23,464 nt of DNA from Hydrogenophaga intermedia (GCA_945869245.1 CAMBOY010000008.1:1-23464); one strand, 5' to 3'; numbered from the stretch's first letter, positions 1 through 7,410 are shown. Notes: generated by a model from the sequence alone, not told the origin. Program-made: numbers and translations.

Positions 1-57
1 GTGGTGCTGGCCATGCGGCGTTGGGAGTTCGAGGCCTTCGCCGCGCTGCGGCGCTGA
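1..57 (+). CDS. C-terminal fragment of an unidentified protein
   Basis: An open frame enters at the left edge and ends at TGA 55-57, leaving 18 codons that read VVLAMRRWEFEAFAALRR. The fragment is short, rich in arginine and aromatic residues, and has no motif I recognise. It is placed as a gene end because the frame is open to the edge, and because the next gene on the other strand ends only 12 bases away, a normal convergent arrangement here. No function can be assigned. Confidence 0.45.
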   Translation: MVLAMRRWEFEAFAALRR

Positions 58-69
58 AGCGCCGGCGCG

Positions 70-1350
70 TCACACGCTCTCGGGAGCGTCCTGCACAAAC
101 ACGGTGAGCACACCGGTGTAGCCGTAGAGCCGGTGGTGGGCAATTTCGCCAGCGGCAAAAAAGCCGACCAGGGGCACGTCGCCCAGCGCGCGTTGGACGA
201 TCTGCAGCTCGGCGCTGGGCGCACCAAAGTGCGGGCCACCTCGGCCCGTGCAACTCACATAAATGGCCCCGGCGATGCGCCGCGCGGCGGGGCTGGCAGG
301 GTCGCCAGACGCGCTGCCCAGCCAGGGTTCGGCGTGTTCGGGCTCCAGCGCCTCCCGCAGTTCGGTGCACACGCGCACCAAGTCGGCGCGGGCCGCTTGG
401 GCGTTGCGGGTGCAAAACGCCAGCCGGGTGCCCACCGGCGCGTCGTGCGCCACCGCCACCGCCTGGCGCGCCGGGTCCAGCCCAATCAGGTGGCGCACCA
501 AAACGTCCTCGCCCAGTTCGTGGCGCCGGCGCTGGGCGTCGTCGGCGCTACCAGGCCACGACAGGCCAACCAGCGTGTCGCGCAGGCGCGGCACCGCCTG
601 CGCAGGCTCGCCCAGATCGATGTGGCGTTCGCGCAGCAAAACGTCGAGCGCCGGCTCACCATCGAGCGCCAGCACCACATGGCCGTCGCTGGCGCTGACG
701 GTGTGGGGCGCGGCCACTGGCTGAGCACCTTGGGTCAGACGGGACAACATCGGCACACTGGCGTCGAAGGCCACACCACTCATGCCGCCTTGAAAAACAC
801 CACCTCCCGTCCATTGACCACTGCCCAGGCCGCGCGACAGCAGGGCAAACTGAGGCGCTGCGCCACGCGCACTGGGCAAACCGCCAAACAAATAGCGGCT
901 GGTGGTGCGGTCGGCCATGTCGGAGACCAAACCGGCCAGATCGGGGCTGGTCGGGTCGGCATGCAGCAGCGCGGTGTGGGCCACAAAACCCTGGTCGCTG
1001 CGCCCACTGGGAGACAGCGGCGCCACCCCGCTGAACACGCGGTATTGCTCGGGCGCGAGGTCACACAACATCACCGCCAGGGCTGGTTCGTCGAAATACT
1101 CGACCCCACTGGCGGCAATGCCCACACCCACGGTGCCGGCCCAGTCGCGCACTTCGGGCAGTTCAGAGCTCAGGTACACCAACAACTCGGTGGCATCGTC
1201 GGCGTAGTGGTCGGTGATGTAGAGCAGGCCCAAGGGTGGCGTGCTGGCGTGGTCGGGCAAGGCCATTTGGGCGCGCAGCTGCGCCAGCACCAGCGCAGCG
1301 GCCATGCGCCATTGCGGGTGGGTGGCGTGGGCGTGGGGAAAGCGTTTCAC
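70..1350 (-). CDS. FIST-domain (FIST_N + FIST_C) signal-transduction protein
   Basis: A 426-residue protein with the layout of the FIST family: an N-terminal half (about residues 25-230) with the glycine-rich stretch LFGGLPSARG and, further on, GGVFQGGMSGVAF, and a C-terminal half (about 240-415) ending in a GFFAAGEIAHH segment. FIST proteins are intracellular sensory modules thought to bind small ligands, possibly amino acids; no enzyme activity is known. The GTG start at 1348-1350 overlaps the stop of phaM by four bases (GTGA, 1347-1350), so translation is probably coupled and this is the last gene of the leftward operon. No signal peptide or membrane segment is visible. Family assignment is fairly sure; the ligand and the reason for pairing with phaM are unknown. 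Confidence 0.85.
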   Translation of the reverse strand: MKRFPHAHATHPQWRMAAALVLAQLRAQMALPDHASTPPLGLLYITDHYADDATELLVYLSSELPEVRDWAGTVGVGIAASGVEYFDEPALAVMLCDLAPEQYRVFSGVAPLSPSGRSDQGFVAHTALLHADPTSPDLAGLVSDMADRTTSRYLFGGLPSARGAAPQFALLSRGLGSGQWTGGGVFQGGMSGVAFDASVPMLSRLTQGAQPVAAPHTVSASDGHVVLALDGEPALDVLLRERHIDLGEPAQAVPRLRDTLVGLSWPGSADDAQRRRHELGEDVLVRHLIGLDPARQAVAVAHDAPVGTRLAFCTRNAQAARADLVRVCTELREALEPEHAEPWLGSASGDPASPAARRIAGAIYVSCTGRGGPHFGAPSAELQIVQRALGDVPLVGFFAAGEIAHHRLYGYTGVLTVFVQDAPESV

Positions 1351-2114
1351 GGCTTGCGGCGGGCGGTGCTGCGCGCAGTGGTCTTTTTGGGAGCGGCTTT
1401 TTTGGTGGCGGCTGATGCCTTGGCCGGGGCTTTTTTGGCCGCAGCCGGGGTGTCAGCGGCGCGCTTGGCCGCCCTGGCCGTGGGCGCAGCCGCCTTCAGT
1501 GGCGCCGTCGCCGCCTTGGCCACCTGCTCGGCGACGGCCATGCCGGGCACCACCACCTCTTGCAAGGCCTGGCTGGCGATGGTCTGGAACTGCTGGTTCA
1601 GCGCCCCCCACCACTGCAGCGGATCGACCTTGGGCGCCGCACTGGCGGCGTCTGCAGCCTCGGCTTCCGCGCTGTCGGGAGCGGCGGCCTCGGGCTGAGC
1701 GGCGGGTGTGGGTTCGGCTTCGTCGGCAGGCTTGGGTGGCACCTCAAAGCCCGCGAACTGGTGTTTGGTCTTGGGCGCCGACGCAGCGGCGTCGGGGTCG
1801 ACCCGCATGGCCTGCGCCATCTCGCCCAGGTTCACATTCATGGTCTTGAGCGTGGCCAAGGTCATTTTTTGCACCTCCAGCGCTTGGATGGTGGCGGCCA
1901 GAGCCTTGCTGTTCTGGTCGAGCCAGAAATGCACCGCCTTGAGCTCTTGGATGCGTTTGTCCAGCTCCTCCACATCGAAGGTGGGCGCCACCCAGTGGTT
2001 GAGCTGTGGCAGGCCACTGGCGGTAGCACCCAGTTGCTGGCCTTGCTGGGCCAGGGTTTGCAGGAATTCGAATCCGGGCACAAAGGCGGAAAAACCGCCG
2101 GCGTTCTGGCTCAT
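1347..2114 (-). CDS. phaM: PhaM-family polyhydroxyalkanoate granule regulatory protein
   Basis: A 255-residue protein. The N-terminal part (about 1-115) has the PhaM pattern: FVPGFEFLQTLAQQ near the start, then a helical, probably coiled-coil region (VEELDKRIQELKAVHFWLDQN) and a LATLKTMNVNLGEMAQAM segment. The middle (about 120-165) is low-complexity, rich in Ala, Pro and Glu. The C-terminal 45 residues are a Lys/Ala/Pro tail with repeated AAKK/APKK motifs, as in histone H1-like tails. In Ralstonia eutropha, PhaM activates PHB synthase PhaC1 and tethers granules to the nucleoid through such a tail. The ATG at 2112-2114 has a good Shine-Dalgarno site (AGGAGA about 5 nt upstream). It lies 30 bases after the crotonase-like gene and overlaps the FIST gene, giving a three-gene operon. 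Confidence 0.88.
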   Translation of the reverse strand: MSQNAGGFSAFVPGFEFLQTLAQQGQQLGATASGLPQLNHWVAPTFDVEELDKRIQELKAVHFWLDQNSKALAATIQALEVQKMTLATLKTMNVNLGEMAQAMRVDPDAAASAPKTKHQFAGFEVPPKPADEAEPTPAAQPEAAAPDSAEAEAADAASAAPKVDPLQWWGALNQQFQTIASQALQEVVVPGMAVAEQVAKAATAPLKAAAPTARAAKRAADTPAAAKKAPAKASAATKKAAPKKTTARSTARRKP

Positions 2115-2144
2115 GGGGGTCTCCTGGCTGTGTCAACAAAGCGC

Positions 2145-2987
2145 TCACAGACCGCCGAACTGCGGGGGGCGGCGCTCCCGCAAGGATGCCACACCTTCGC
2201 GCACATCGGGACCAGCAAAACCCATGAATTCCAGCGCCAGCGAGGTGTCAAAGGTCGGGCCGGCCTGGCGCAGCCAGTTGTTGAGCGAGTACTTGGTCCA
2301 GCGGATCGCGCTCTGGCTGCCTTGGGCCAGGCGGTCGGCCACTTCATAAGCTTTGTTGAGCAACTGCTCGTCGTCCACCGCCAGCGACACCAGGCCAATG
2401 CGTTCGGCTTCTTCGCCGCTGATCGGGTCGCACAACATCAGGTAGTACTTGGCTTTGGCCAGTCCACACAGCAGCGGCCAGACGATGGCTGCGTGGTCGC
2501 CGGCCGCCACACCAAGCCGGGTGTGACCATCGACAATGCGCGCACTTTTGCCGGCAATGGAAATGTCGGCCAGCAAGCCGGCCACCAGGCCCGCGCCCAC
2601 CGCCGGGCCGTGCATGGCGCTGACAATGGGTTTGTCGCAGTTGATCACGTTGTAGACCAAATCGCGCGCCTCTTTCCAGACCCGGGTGCGCACCGCAAAG
2701 TCGGTCGCCATGTCCTGCACCAGCGCCAGGTCGCCGCCACCCGAAAAGCCCATGCCGCTGCCGCGCAGCACCGCACAGCGCACGCTGTCGTCGCGGCCCA
2801 CACCGCGCCAGATTTCGCTCAGCTCCCAGTGGCCGTCGTGGCCGGCGGTGGGCAGTTTGCCGTTGCCCCCTGGGCCATCGGCGCGCATCTGGATGTCGAG
2901 CACGGTCCCCACACCGTCCACTTCGGGGCCGCGGCGGCTGATGTGCAGGGTTTGGTAGCGGCTGTAGTCGGGGGCGGCGGGGTGCAT
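2145..2987 (-). CDS. Enoyl-CoA hydratase/isomerase (crotonase) family protein, catalytic glutamates replaced
   Basis: A 280-residue crotonase-fold protein. The oxyanion-hole segment FSGGGDL is at about 81-87, the second oxyanion loop HGPAVGAG at about 126-133, and the family's RLGVAAGDHAAIVWPLL stretch at 157-173, followed by an AERIGLVSLAV segment. Aligned by eye with rat crotonase, the positions of the two catalytic glutamates (Glu144 and Glu164) hold Val135 and His155. Asp164 in GDHAAI is the nearest acidic side chain. Classical hydration is therefore doubtful; an isomerase, hydrolase or decarboxylase role on an acyl-CoA is possible. The ATG at 2985-2987 has a strong ribosome site (AAGGAG, 7 nt). 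First gene of the operon with phaM, which suggests a link to acyl-CoA/PHB metabolism (inference). Confidence 0.85.
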   Translation of the reverse strand: MHPAAPDYSRYQTLHISRRGPEVDGVGTVLDIQMRADGPGGNGKLPTAGHDGHWELSEIWRGVGRDDSVRCAVLRGSGMGFSGGGDLALVQDMATDFAVRTRVWKEARDLVYNVINCDKPIVSAMHGPAVGAGLVAGLLADISIAGKSARIVDGHTRLGVAAGDHAAIVWPLLCGLAKAKYYLMLCDPISGEEAERIGLVSLAVDDEQLLNKAYEVADRLAQGSQSAIRWTKYSLNNWLRQAGPTFDTSLALEFMGFAGPDVREGVASLRERRPPQFGGL

Positions 2988-3029
2988 ACAAAGTCTCCTT
3001 CGGTGGGTGTGTCAGGTGGCGGGGGGCGC

Positions 3030-3070
3030 TTGACATGGATCAACACGCCCGCCGGTGCGAGTTTCAGAAT
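3030..3070 (+). promoter_or_regulatory. FNR/Anr-type box with a class II promoter layout
   Basis: TTGACATGGATCAA at 3030-3043 matches the FNR/Anr consensus TTGAT-N4-ATCAA at 9 of 10 defined bases. A -10-like hexamer CAGAAT (4 of 6 matches) lies at 3065-3070, predicting a start near 3077-3078. That puts the box centre (3036.5) about 41 bases upstream, the normal position for an FNR-activated class II promoter. The transcript would run into the TraR/DksA-like gene with a leader of about 46 nt. Read leftward, the box would be too close to the crotonase-like gene to fit. The TTGACA within it is not spaced as a normal -35 for this -10. Confidence 0.6.
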
Positions 3071-3123
3071 GGTGCATGAGAACCGCCACGCGGCGGCCAT
3101 TGTGAGTCACCCAGGAGATGCCC

Positions 3124-3510
3124 ATGTCCAACGATCTGTCACACACCTTTGCCGAGCAGCTGCAGGCGCGCCGTACCGCCCTGCTGGCCCACCTGCGCGA
3201 ACAGCGCGGCGGCCGCGTGGGCCGCGCCGAAGCCGCCGCCGCCGAGCGCGAACAGGCCAGCGACGACTGGGCGGTGGCAGACGCCGAACGCGACATGGCG
3301 TTTGAACTGGCCGAACGCGAATCGGCGGAACTCAGCGCCATCGCCGACGCGCTGGACCGGATCAGCGACGGCAGCTACGGCCTGTGCGGCCAATGCGGTG
3401 TCGAGTTGCCCACCGCGCGCCTGCACATTGAACCCACCGCCCTGCTGTGTGTGACCTGCCAGAGCGCACTGGAGAAGGCCAAGGGCGGGGTGCGCGCGCC
3501 ACGCCTGTGA
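3124..3510 (+). CDS. TraR/DksA-family zinc-finger protein
   Basis: A 128-residue protein. An N-terminal helical, charged region (about 5-75, probably a coiled-coil hairpin) precedes a C4 zinc finger with Cys88-x2-Cys91 (LCGQCG) and Cys109-x2-Cys112 (LCVTC), preceded by the family's ISDGSYGLCG motif. DksA relatives bind in the secondary channel of RNA polymerase. This shorter member lacks the exact DxxDxA tip motif of DksA, so a polymerase role is likely but not certain. Two in-frame ATGs exist, at 3118 and 3124. The AGGAG at 3113-3117 abuts the first but is 6 nt from the second, so 3124 is chosen. The FNR-like box upstream suggests induction at low oxygen. Confidence 0.85.
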   Translation: MSNDLSHTFAEQLQARRTALLAHLREQRGGRVGRAEAAAAEREQASDDWAVADAERDMAFELAERESAELSAIADALDRISDGSYGLCGQCGVELPTARLHIEPTALLCVTCQSALEKAKGGVRAPRL

Positions 3511-3552
3511 ACCGGCTTCAACCCGATTTTTTGTGACCTGAAAGGAAAACCC

Positions 3553-3930
3553 ATGTCCACGTTTCACGCCATTGTCTGGATCGACCACAGCGAAGCCCAT
3601 GTGATCATGTTCGACCGCGAACATGTCGAGAGCCAGCGCATCAAGGCGCGCAGCCAGCACACGCCCAAACACGGGCACACACAAGGCGACAAGACATTCT
3701 TCCAAGAGGTCGCTCAGGCGCTTGCCGGGGTACACGAAGTGCTGGTGACCGGCCCGGCCAAGGCCAAAACCGAATTCGCCGACCACTGCAAACACCACGC
3801 CCACGCGGTAGACAAAGCCATCGTGGACGTGATCAACAGCGACCACCCCAGCGACGCACAGCTGGTGGCCATGGCCCGCCAGTACTTTCTGAAGTACGAC
3901 CAGACCACCGCCGATCCGTCCATGCGCTGA
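3553..3930 (+). CDS. 'Translational machinery protein' family (small eRF1/Pelota-fold-like protein)
   Basis: A 125-residue protein that I recognise as the Burkholderiales family annotated 'translational machinery protein'. The N-terminus FHAIVWIDHSEAHVIMFD is followed by a histidine-rich linker (HTPKHGHTQGDKTFF), then ALAGVHEVLVTGPAKAKTEF and DHPSDAQLVAMARQYF. The layout recalls the C-terminal domain of archaeal/eukaryotic release-factor-like proteins, but no biochemical role is established to my knowledge. The start is supported by AAAGGA about 7 nt upstream. It lies 42 bases after the zinc-finger gene on the same strand with no clear terminator between, so the two are probably co-transcribed from the FNR-type promoter. 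Confidence 0.75.
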   Translation: MSTFHAIVWIDHSEAHVIMFDREHVESQRIKARSQHTPKHGHTQGDKTFFQEVAQALAGVHEVLVTGPAKAKTEFADHCKHHAHAVDKAIVDVINSDHPSDAQLVAMARQYFLKYDQTTADPSMR

Positions 3931-4004
3931 TCGCACCCGCATCACCCCAGGGTGTGGCAACTCGGAGGCTGCACGCTGCGCGGTGTTTTGCTAATCTGCC
4001 GCGC

Positions 4005-4454
4005 ATGAACACCGCCACCCCACCCGACACCCTGCTGCACAGTCCCAGCCTGTTTCACCTGGCTTTTCATGTGACCGATCTGAACGAGGCGCGCCGTTTT
4101 TATGGCGGCGTGCTGGGCTGCGCCGAAGGTCGCAGCACCGACACCTGGGTCGATTTCGATTTTTTCGGCCACCAAATGTCCCTGCACTTGGGCGAGCCCT
4201 TCAAGACCACCCGCACCGGCAAGGTGGGCGAGCACCTGGTGCCCATGCCGCACTTCGGCCTGGTGTTGCTGCTACCAGCCTGGCGCGCGCTGGCCGAACG
4301 GCTGCAGGCCGCCGGCATCGACTTTGTGTTGCCGCCGCAGCTGCGCTTTGCGGGCCAGCCGGGCGAGCAGTGGACGATGTTCTTTTGCGATCCCTTTGGC
4401 AACCCGATTGAGGTCAAGGGCTTTGCCAGCACCGACGCCATTTACGCCACCTGA
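4005..4454 (+). CDS. VOC (glyoxalase/bleomycin-resistance) superfamily protein
   Basis: A 149-residue protein with one pair of beta-alpha-beta-beta-beta modules. Module 1 begins with LFHLAFHVTDLNEARRFYGG and includes DFFGHQMSLHLG. Module 2 begins around MPHFGLVLLLPAWRALAERL and ends with the typical FFCDPFGNPIEVKGF. Candidate metal ligands are the His in FHLAFHV, the His in SLHLG, the His in MPHFG and the Glu in PIEVKG, the usual positions in glyoxalase I and extradiol dioxygenases. The substrate cannot be inferred. ATG 4005 is preferred over the longer in-frame start at 3954 because the family motif begins 15-20 residues in. There is no Shine-Dalgarno site; a -10-like GCTAAT ends 9 nt before the ATG. 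Confidence 0.82.
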   Translation: MNTATPPDTLLHSPSLFHLAFHVTDLNEARRFYGGVLGCAEGRSTDTWVDFDFFGHQMSLHLGEPFKTTRTGKVGEHLVPMPHFGLVLLLPAWRALAERLQAAGIDFVLPPQLRFAGQPGEQWTMFFCDPFGNPIEVKGFASTDAIYAT

Positions 4455-4544
4455 GACCATGTCCGGCGCCACCACGGCGCCATCGCATCACTTTCGCAAG
4501 ATTCGGGTGGCCGCTTGCTGCCCGCGGCGCGATACTGCAGCGCC

Positions 4545-5429
4545 ATGAACACCGCCGTACCCGCCTCCACCGACCGCCACTACGCCACTGCGGCGCGGGC
4601 CATCGCTTGGCTACAGGCCCACGCGGCAGAGCAACCGTCGCTGGAGGCGCTGGCCGCCGCGTTGCACCTGAGCCCAGACCACCTGCAACGGGTGTTTCTG
4701 GCCTGGGCCGGTGTGTCGCCCAAACGGTTTGTGCAATACCTGAGCAAAGAGCACGCGCTGGCGCGCTTGCGCGAAGGCGACACGGTGCTGGCCGCCAGCC
4801 ACAGCGCCGGTCTGTCGGGTCCGGGCCGGCTGCACGACCTGCTGGTGCGCTGGCAAGCCGTCACCCCTGGCGAGGTGCGCGCCTGGGGCAGCGGCCTCAC
4901 CGTACACAGCGGCTGGGGCGACACGCCGTTTGGCCCGGCGCTGATCGGCTGGACCGACCGCGGCGTCTGCCACTTGGTGTTTGAGACCGATGGGCGCGAC
5001 GCCCATGAACACGAGTTGCAGCAGCACTGGCCACTGGCCAGGCACACCACCAACCCGACGGGCGCGCAACGGTGGCTGCAGCACATCTTCGTCCCCGAAC
5101 ACGCCACTGAAGGCCGACAACCGTTGCCGCTGTTGCTGTGCGGCAGCGCCTTCCAGCTGCAGGTGTGGCAAGCGCTGCTGCGCCTGCCTTCGGGCCATGT
5201 GGTGAGTTACCAGGCGCTGGCCCAGGCGGCGGGCCGGCCGGGTGCGAGCCGCGCGGTCGGCAGCGCCATGGCCGCCAACACCCTGGGCTACCTGATGCCC
5301 TGCCACCGGGTGCTGCGCGGCAGTGGCGAGAGCGGCCACTACCGCTGGGGACCCGAGCGCAAGCTTGCGCTGCTGGGCTGGGAGGCGGCGCGGCGCGATA
5401 CCGCCTCGGGATCTGCGCTCAGTCCTTGA
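4545..5429 (+). CDS. AraC-type HTH / methylated-DNA--protein-cysteine methyltransferase fusion (Ada-like)
   Basis: A 294-residue protein. Residues 10-110 are an AraC-type DNA-binding domain (LEALAAALHLSPDHLQRVF and WAGVSPKRFVQYL). Residues 125-282 are an O6-alkylguanine-DNA alkyltransferase: FQLQVWQALLRLPSGHVVSY, the arginine-finger region GASRAVGSAMAAN (Arg236), and the active site MPCHRV with acceptor Cys253, then GHYRWGPERKLALL. It repairs O6-methylguanine by irreversible transfer to Cys253 and may control its own gene. Unlike E. coli Ada there is no N-terminal zinc/phosphotriester domain with its Cys38 switch. Residue 246 is Thr where many family members have Pro (Asn-Pro to Asn-Thr). ATG 4545 is chosen over TTG 4515. 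The 3' end overlaps the convergent FAH-family gene by 11 bases. Confidence 0.88.
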   Translation: MNTAVPASTDRHYATAARAIAWLQAHAAEQPSLEALAAALHLSPDHLQRVFLAWAGVSPKRFVQYLSKEHALARLREGDTVLAASHSAGLSGPGRLHDLLVRWQAVTPGEVRAWGSGLTVHSGWGDTPFGPALIGWTDRGVCHLVFETDGRDAHEHELQQHWPLARHTTNPTGAQRWLQHIFVPEHATEGRQPLPLLLCGSAFQLQVWQALLRLPSGHVVSYQALAQAAGRPGASRAVGSAMAANTLGYLMPCHRVLRGSGESGHYRWGPERKLALLGWEAARRDTASGSALSP

Positions 5430-6432
5430 CCAGCGGCGCAATCGTCTGGTCGATCGCACCGAAAACGCTGCTGCCGTCTTTGCCCTTCATCTCGATGCGG
5501 ATGGTGTCGCCGAACTTCATGTAGGCGGTGCTCGGCTGGCCGTCGAGGATGGTTTCGATGGCGCGTTTTTCGGCGATGCAGCTGTAGCCCTTGGGCCAGT
5601 CTTTTTTGCCCTGGACTTCCACCCCGCGGTTGCTCACCGTGCCCGAGCCGACGATAGAGCCGGCGCGCACATTGCGCGTTTTGGCGATGTGCGCGATCAG
5701 CTGACCGAAATGAAAGGTCATCTCCGGCCCGGCGTCGCACATGCCCACCTTGCGCCCGTTCCAGGTGCTTTGCATGGTCAGGTGCACCCGACCGCCCTGC
5801 CAAGCGTCTCCCAGCTCGTCGAGCGTGACCGCCACCGGGCTGAATGCGGTGGCGGGCTTGCTTTGGAAAAAGCCAAACCCCTTGGCCAGCTCAGGCGGAA
5901 TCAGGTTGCGCAGGCTCACGTCGTTGGCCAACATGATGAGGCGAATGCCGTCGAGCGCCTGCTCGGGCGTGCTGCCCATGGGCACGTCGGCGGTGACCAC
6001 CGCCAGCTCGGCCTCGAAGTCGATGCCAAAGTCTTCGCTCGCCACCACCACGTCGTCGCAAGGGCCAATCAAATCGTCGCTGCCGCCCTGGTACATCAGC
6101 GGGTCGGTGTAGAAGCTGTCGGGCACCTCGCTGTTGCGGGCGGCGCGCACCAGCTCCACATGGTTGATGTAGGCCGAGCCGTCGGCCCACTGGTAGGCGC
6201 GTGGCAGCGGCGCCATGCACATGGCCGGATCAAAGGCAAAGGCGTGGCGCGCCTTGCCGTGGTTGAGCGTGACCGACAAATCGTGCAGCTGCGGCGCGAT
6301 GAAGTTCCAGTCGTCGAGCAGCTGCTGCAGCTTGCTGGCGATGCCGGTCGCATAATGGGCCGTGCTGAGGTCGCGCGAGACCACCACGAGTTGCCCGTCG
6401 CGCGATCCGTCTTTGTAAGTGGCGAGTTTCAT
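5419..6432 (-). CDS. Fumarylacetoacetate hydrolase (FAH) family protein
   Basis: A 337-residue protein with an N-terminal FAH_N-like region (about 1-75) and a catalytic FAH fold (about 80-330). Probable metal ligands are Asp110 (FYTDPLMYQGG), Glu140 and Glu142 (DFEAELAVV) and Asp171 (LANDVSLRN), followed by the SKPATAFSPV and GSGTVSNRG segments conserved in the family. It probably hydrolyses a C-C bond in a 1,3-diketone or fumarylpyruvate-type intermediate of aromatic catabolism, or decarboxylates a related oxo-acid. The ATG at 6430-6432 has AGGAAA about 6 nt upstream. It is divergent from an IclR regulator with a perfect inverted repeat between them, so local IclR control is likely. No other pathway gene is adjacent, so the substrate is unknown. 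Confidence 0.88.
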   Translation of the reverse strand: MKLATYKDGSRDGQLVVVSRDLSTAHYATGIASKLQQLLDDWNFIAPQLHDLSVTLNHGKARHAFAFDPAMCMAPLPRAYQWADGSAYINHVELVRAARNSEVPDSFYTDPLMYQGGSDDLIGPCDDVVVASEDFGIDFEAELAVVTADVPMGSTPEQALDGIRLIMLANDVSLRNLIPPELAKGFGFFQSKPATAFSPVAVTLDELGDAWQGGRVHLTMQSTWNGRKVGMCDAGPEMTFHFGQLIAHIAKTRNVRAGSIVGSGTVSNRGVEVQGKKDWPKGYSCIAEKRAIETILDGQPSTAYMKFGDTIRIEMKGKDGSSVFGAIDQTIAPLVKD

Positions 6433-6497
6433 GCCGGTTTCCTGCCTGCTGGGGTGACCGGGCTGAGCGCCGCGCCACCGGGTGTGTGGGGTAAAAA

Positions 6498-6531
6498 TTA
6501 CGAATAGTAAAATCCATTCACCTATTCGTAA
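6498..6531. promoter_or_regulatory. Perfect 10-bp inverted repeat, probable IclR operator
   Basis: TTACGAATAG at 6498-6507 and its exact reverse complement CTATTCGTAA at 6522-6531 are separated by 14 bases. The element sits in the 120-base gap between the divergent FAH-family and iclR-type genes. The spacer contains TAAAAT (6508-6513), a good -10 match in the direction of the regulator. The local AT-richness stands out from the surroundings. The position and symmetry suggest an operator for the IclR protein acting on one or both genes; no T-tract follows, so it is not a terminator. Confidence 0.65.
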
Positions 6532-6552
6532 CCAGATTCTAGTGCACAAACC

Positions 6553-7410
6553 GTGAACTCGCGAAGCCCCTCTGCCCAGTCGCCCACCCAAGCCACCGAC
6601 GACGACGCCGTGTCGCAACGCGCCGGCATCCAATCGGTGGAAGTGGGTTTTGACCTGCTGTCGGCCCTGGCGGCGGCGCCGTCGGCCCTGATGCTGCGCG
6701 ACCTCGCGGCCGCCGCCGGCATGAGCGCGGCCAAGGCGCACCGCTATCTGGTGAGCTTTCAGCGCCTGGGCCTGGTGGTGCAAGACCCGGCCAGCACCCG
6801 CTACGACCTGGGGCCGGCCGCCCTGCGCCTGGGCCTGGCGGGCTTGGCCCGACTCGACGGCGTGCGTCTGGCGCGCGAACGCGCCGACGCCTTGCTGGCC
6901 CAAACCGGCCACACCATGGCGGTGGCGGTCTGGGGCAACCAAGGGCCCACCGTGGTGCACTGGACCGAAGCGCCACAAACCGTGCCCGTGACCCTGCGTC
7001 TGGGCGATGTGATGCCCCTGCTCAGCTCGGCCACCGGCCGCTGTTTTGCCGCCTTCATGGACCGGCACGGCCCCAGCGCCCAGCGCATCGACGCCATGAT
7101 CGAAGCCGAGCTGACCCCGCTGCGCCAACGCCCGCGCCAGGCCCACGACGACCTGCCGCGCACGCTTGCCGAGGTGCAAGCCCTGCTGGCCGAGACCCGC
7201 GCGCACGGGCTGGCACGCGTGGTGCACAGCCTGCTGCCCGGGGTGGCGGGCTTTTGTGCGCCGGTGTTCGACGCCCAGGGGCGGCTGGTGCTGGGCCTGG
7301 TGGTGCTGGGCTCGGTCGGCACCCTCGACACCGACTGGGACGGTCCGGTGGCCTCGGCGCTGCTGGCCTGCGCACACCAGCTGAGCGCCGATCTGGGACA
7401 CCGGGGATGA
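6553..7410 (+). CDS. IclR-family transcriptional regulator
   Basis: A 285-residue regulator. A winged helix-turn-helix occupies about residues 27-85 (LRDLAAAAGMSAAKAHRYLVSFQRLGLV, then the wing with TRYDLGPAALRLG). The IclR effector-binding domain spans about 95-280 (LLAQTGHTMAVAVW, LSSATGRCFAAFM, ARVVHSLLPGVAGFCAPVFD, LVLGLVVLG). IclR proteins bind small aromatic or organic acids and control catabolic genes. It is divergent from the FAH-family gene, its most likely target. The GTG start at 6553 has no clear Shine-Dalgarno site; a GTG at 6610 is an alternative that keeps the HTH. Its stop overlaps the next gene's ATG (ATGA, 7407-7410). Confidence 0.9.
   Translation: MNSRSPSAQSPTQATDDDAVSQRAGIQSVEVGFDLLSALAAAPSALMLRDLAAAAGMSAAKAHRYLVSFQRLGLVVQDPASTRYDLGPAALRLGLAGLARLDGVRLARERADALLAQTGHTMAVAVWGNQGPTVVHWTEAPQTVPVTLRLGDVMPLLSSATGRCFAAFMDRHGPSAQRIDAMIEAELTPLRQRPRQAHDDLPRTLAEVQALLAETRAHGLARVVHSLLPGVAGFCAPVFDAQGRLVLGLVVLGSVGTLDTDWDGPVASALLACAHQLSADLGHRG

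Noticed and set aside
133..1698. Long plus-strand open frame (521 codons) opposite the FIST and phaM genes
   Set aside because: It is an antisense shadow of GC-rich coding DNA: the product is Arg/Gly/His/Gln-rich with no family features, whereas the minus-strand frames carry clear domains.
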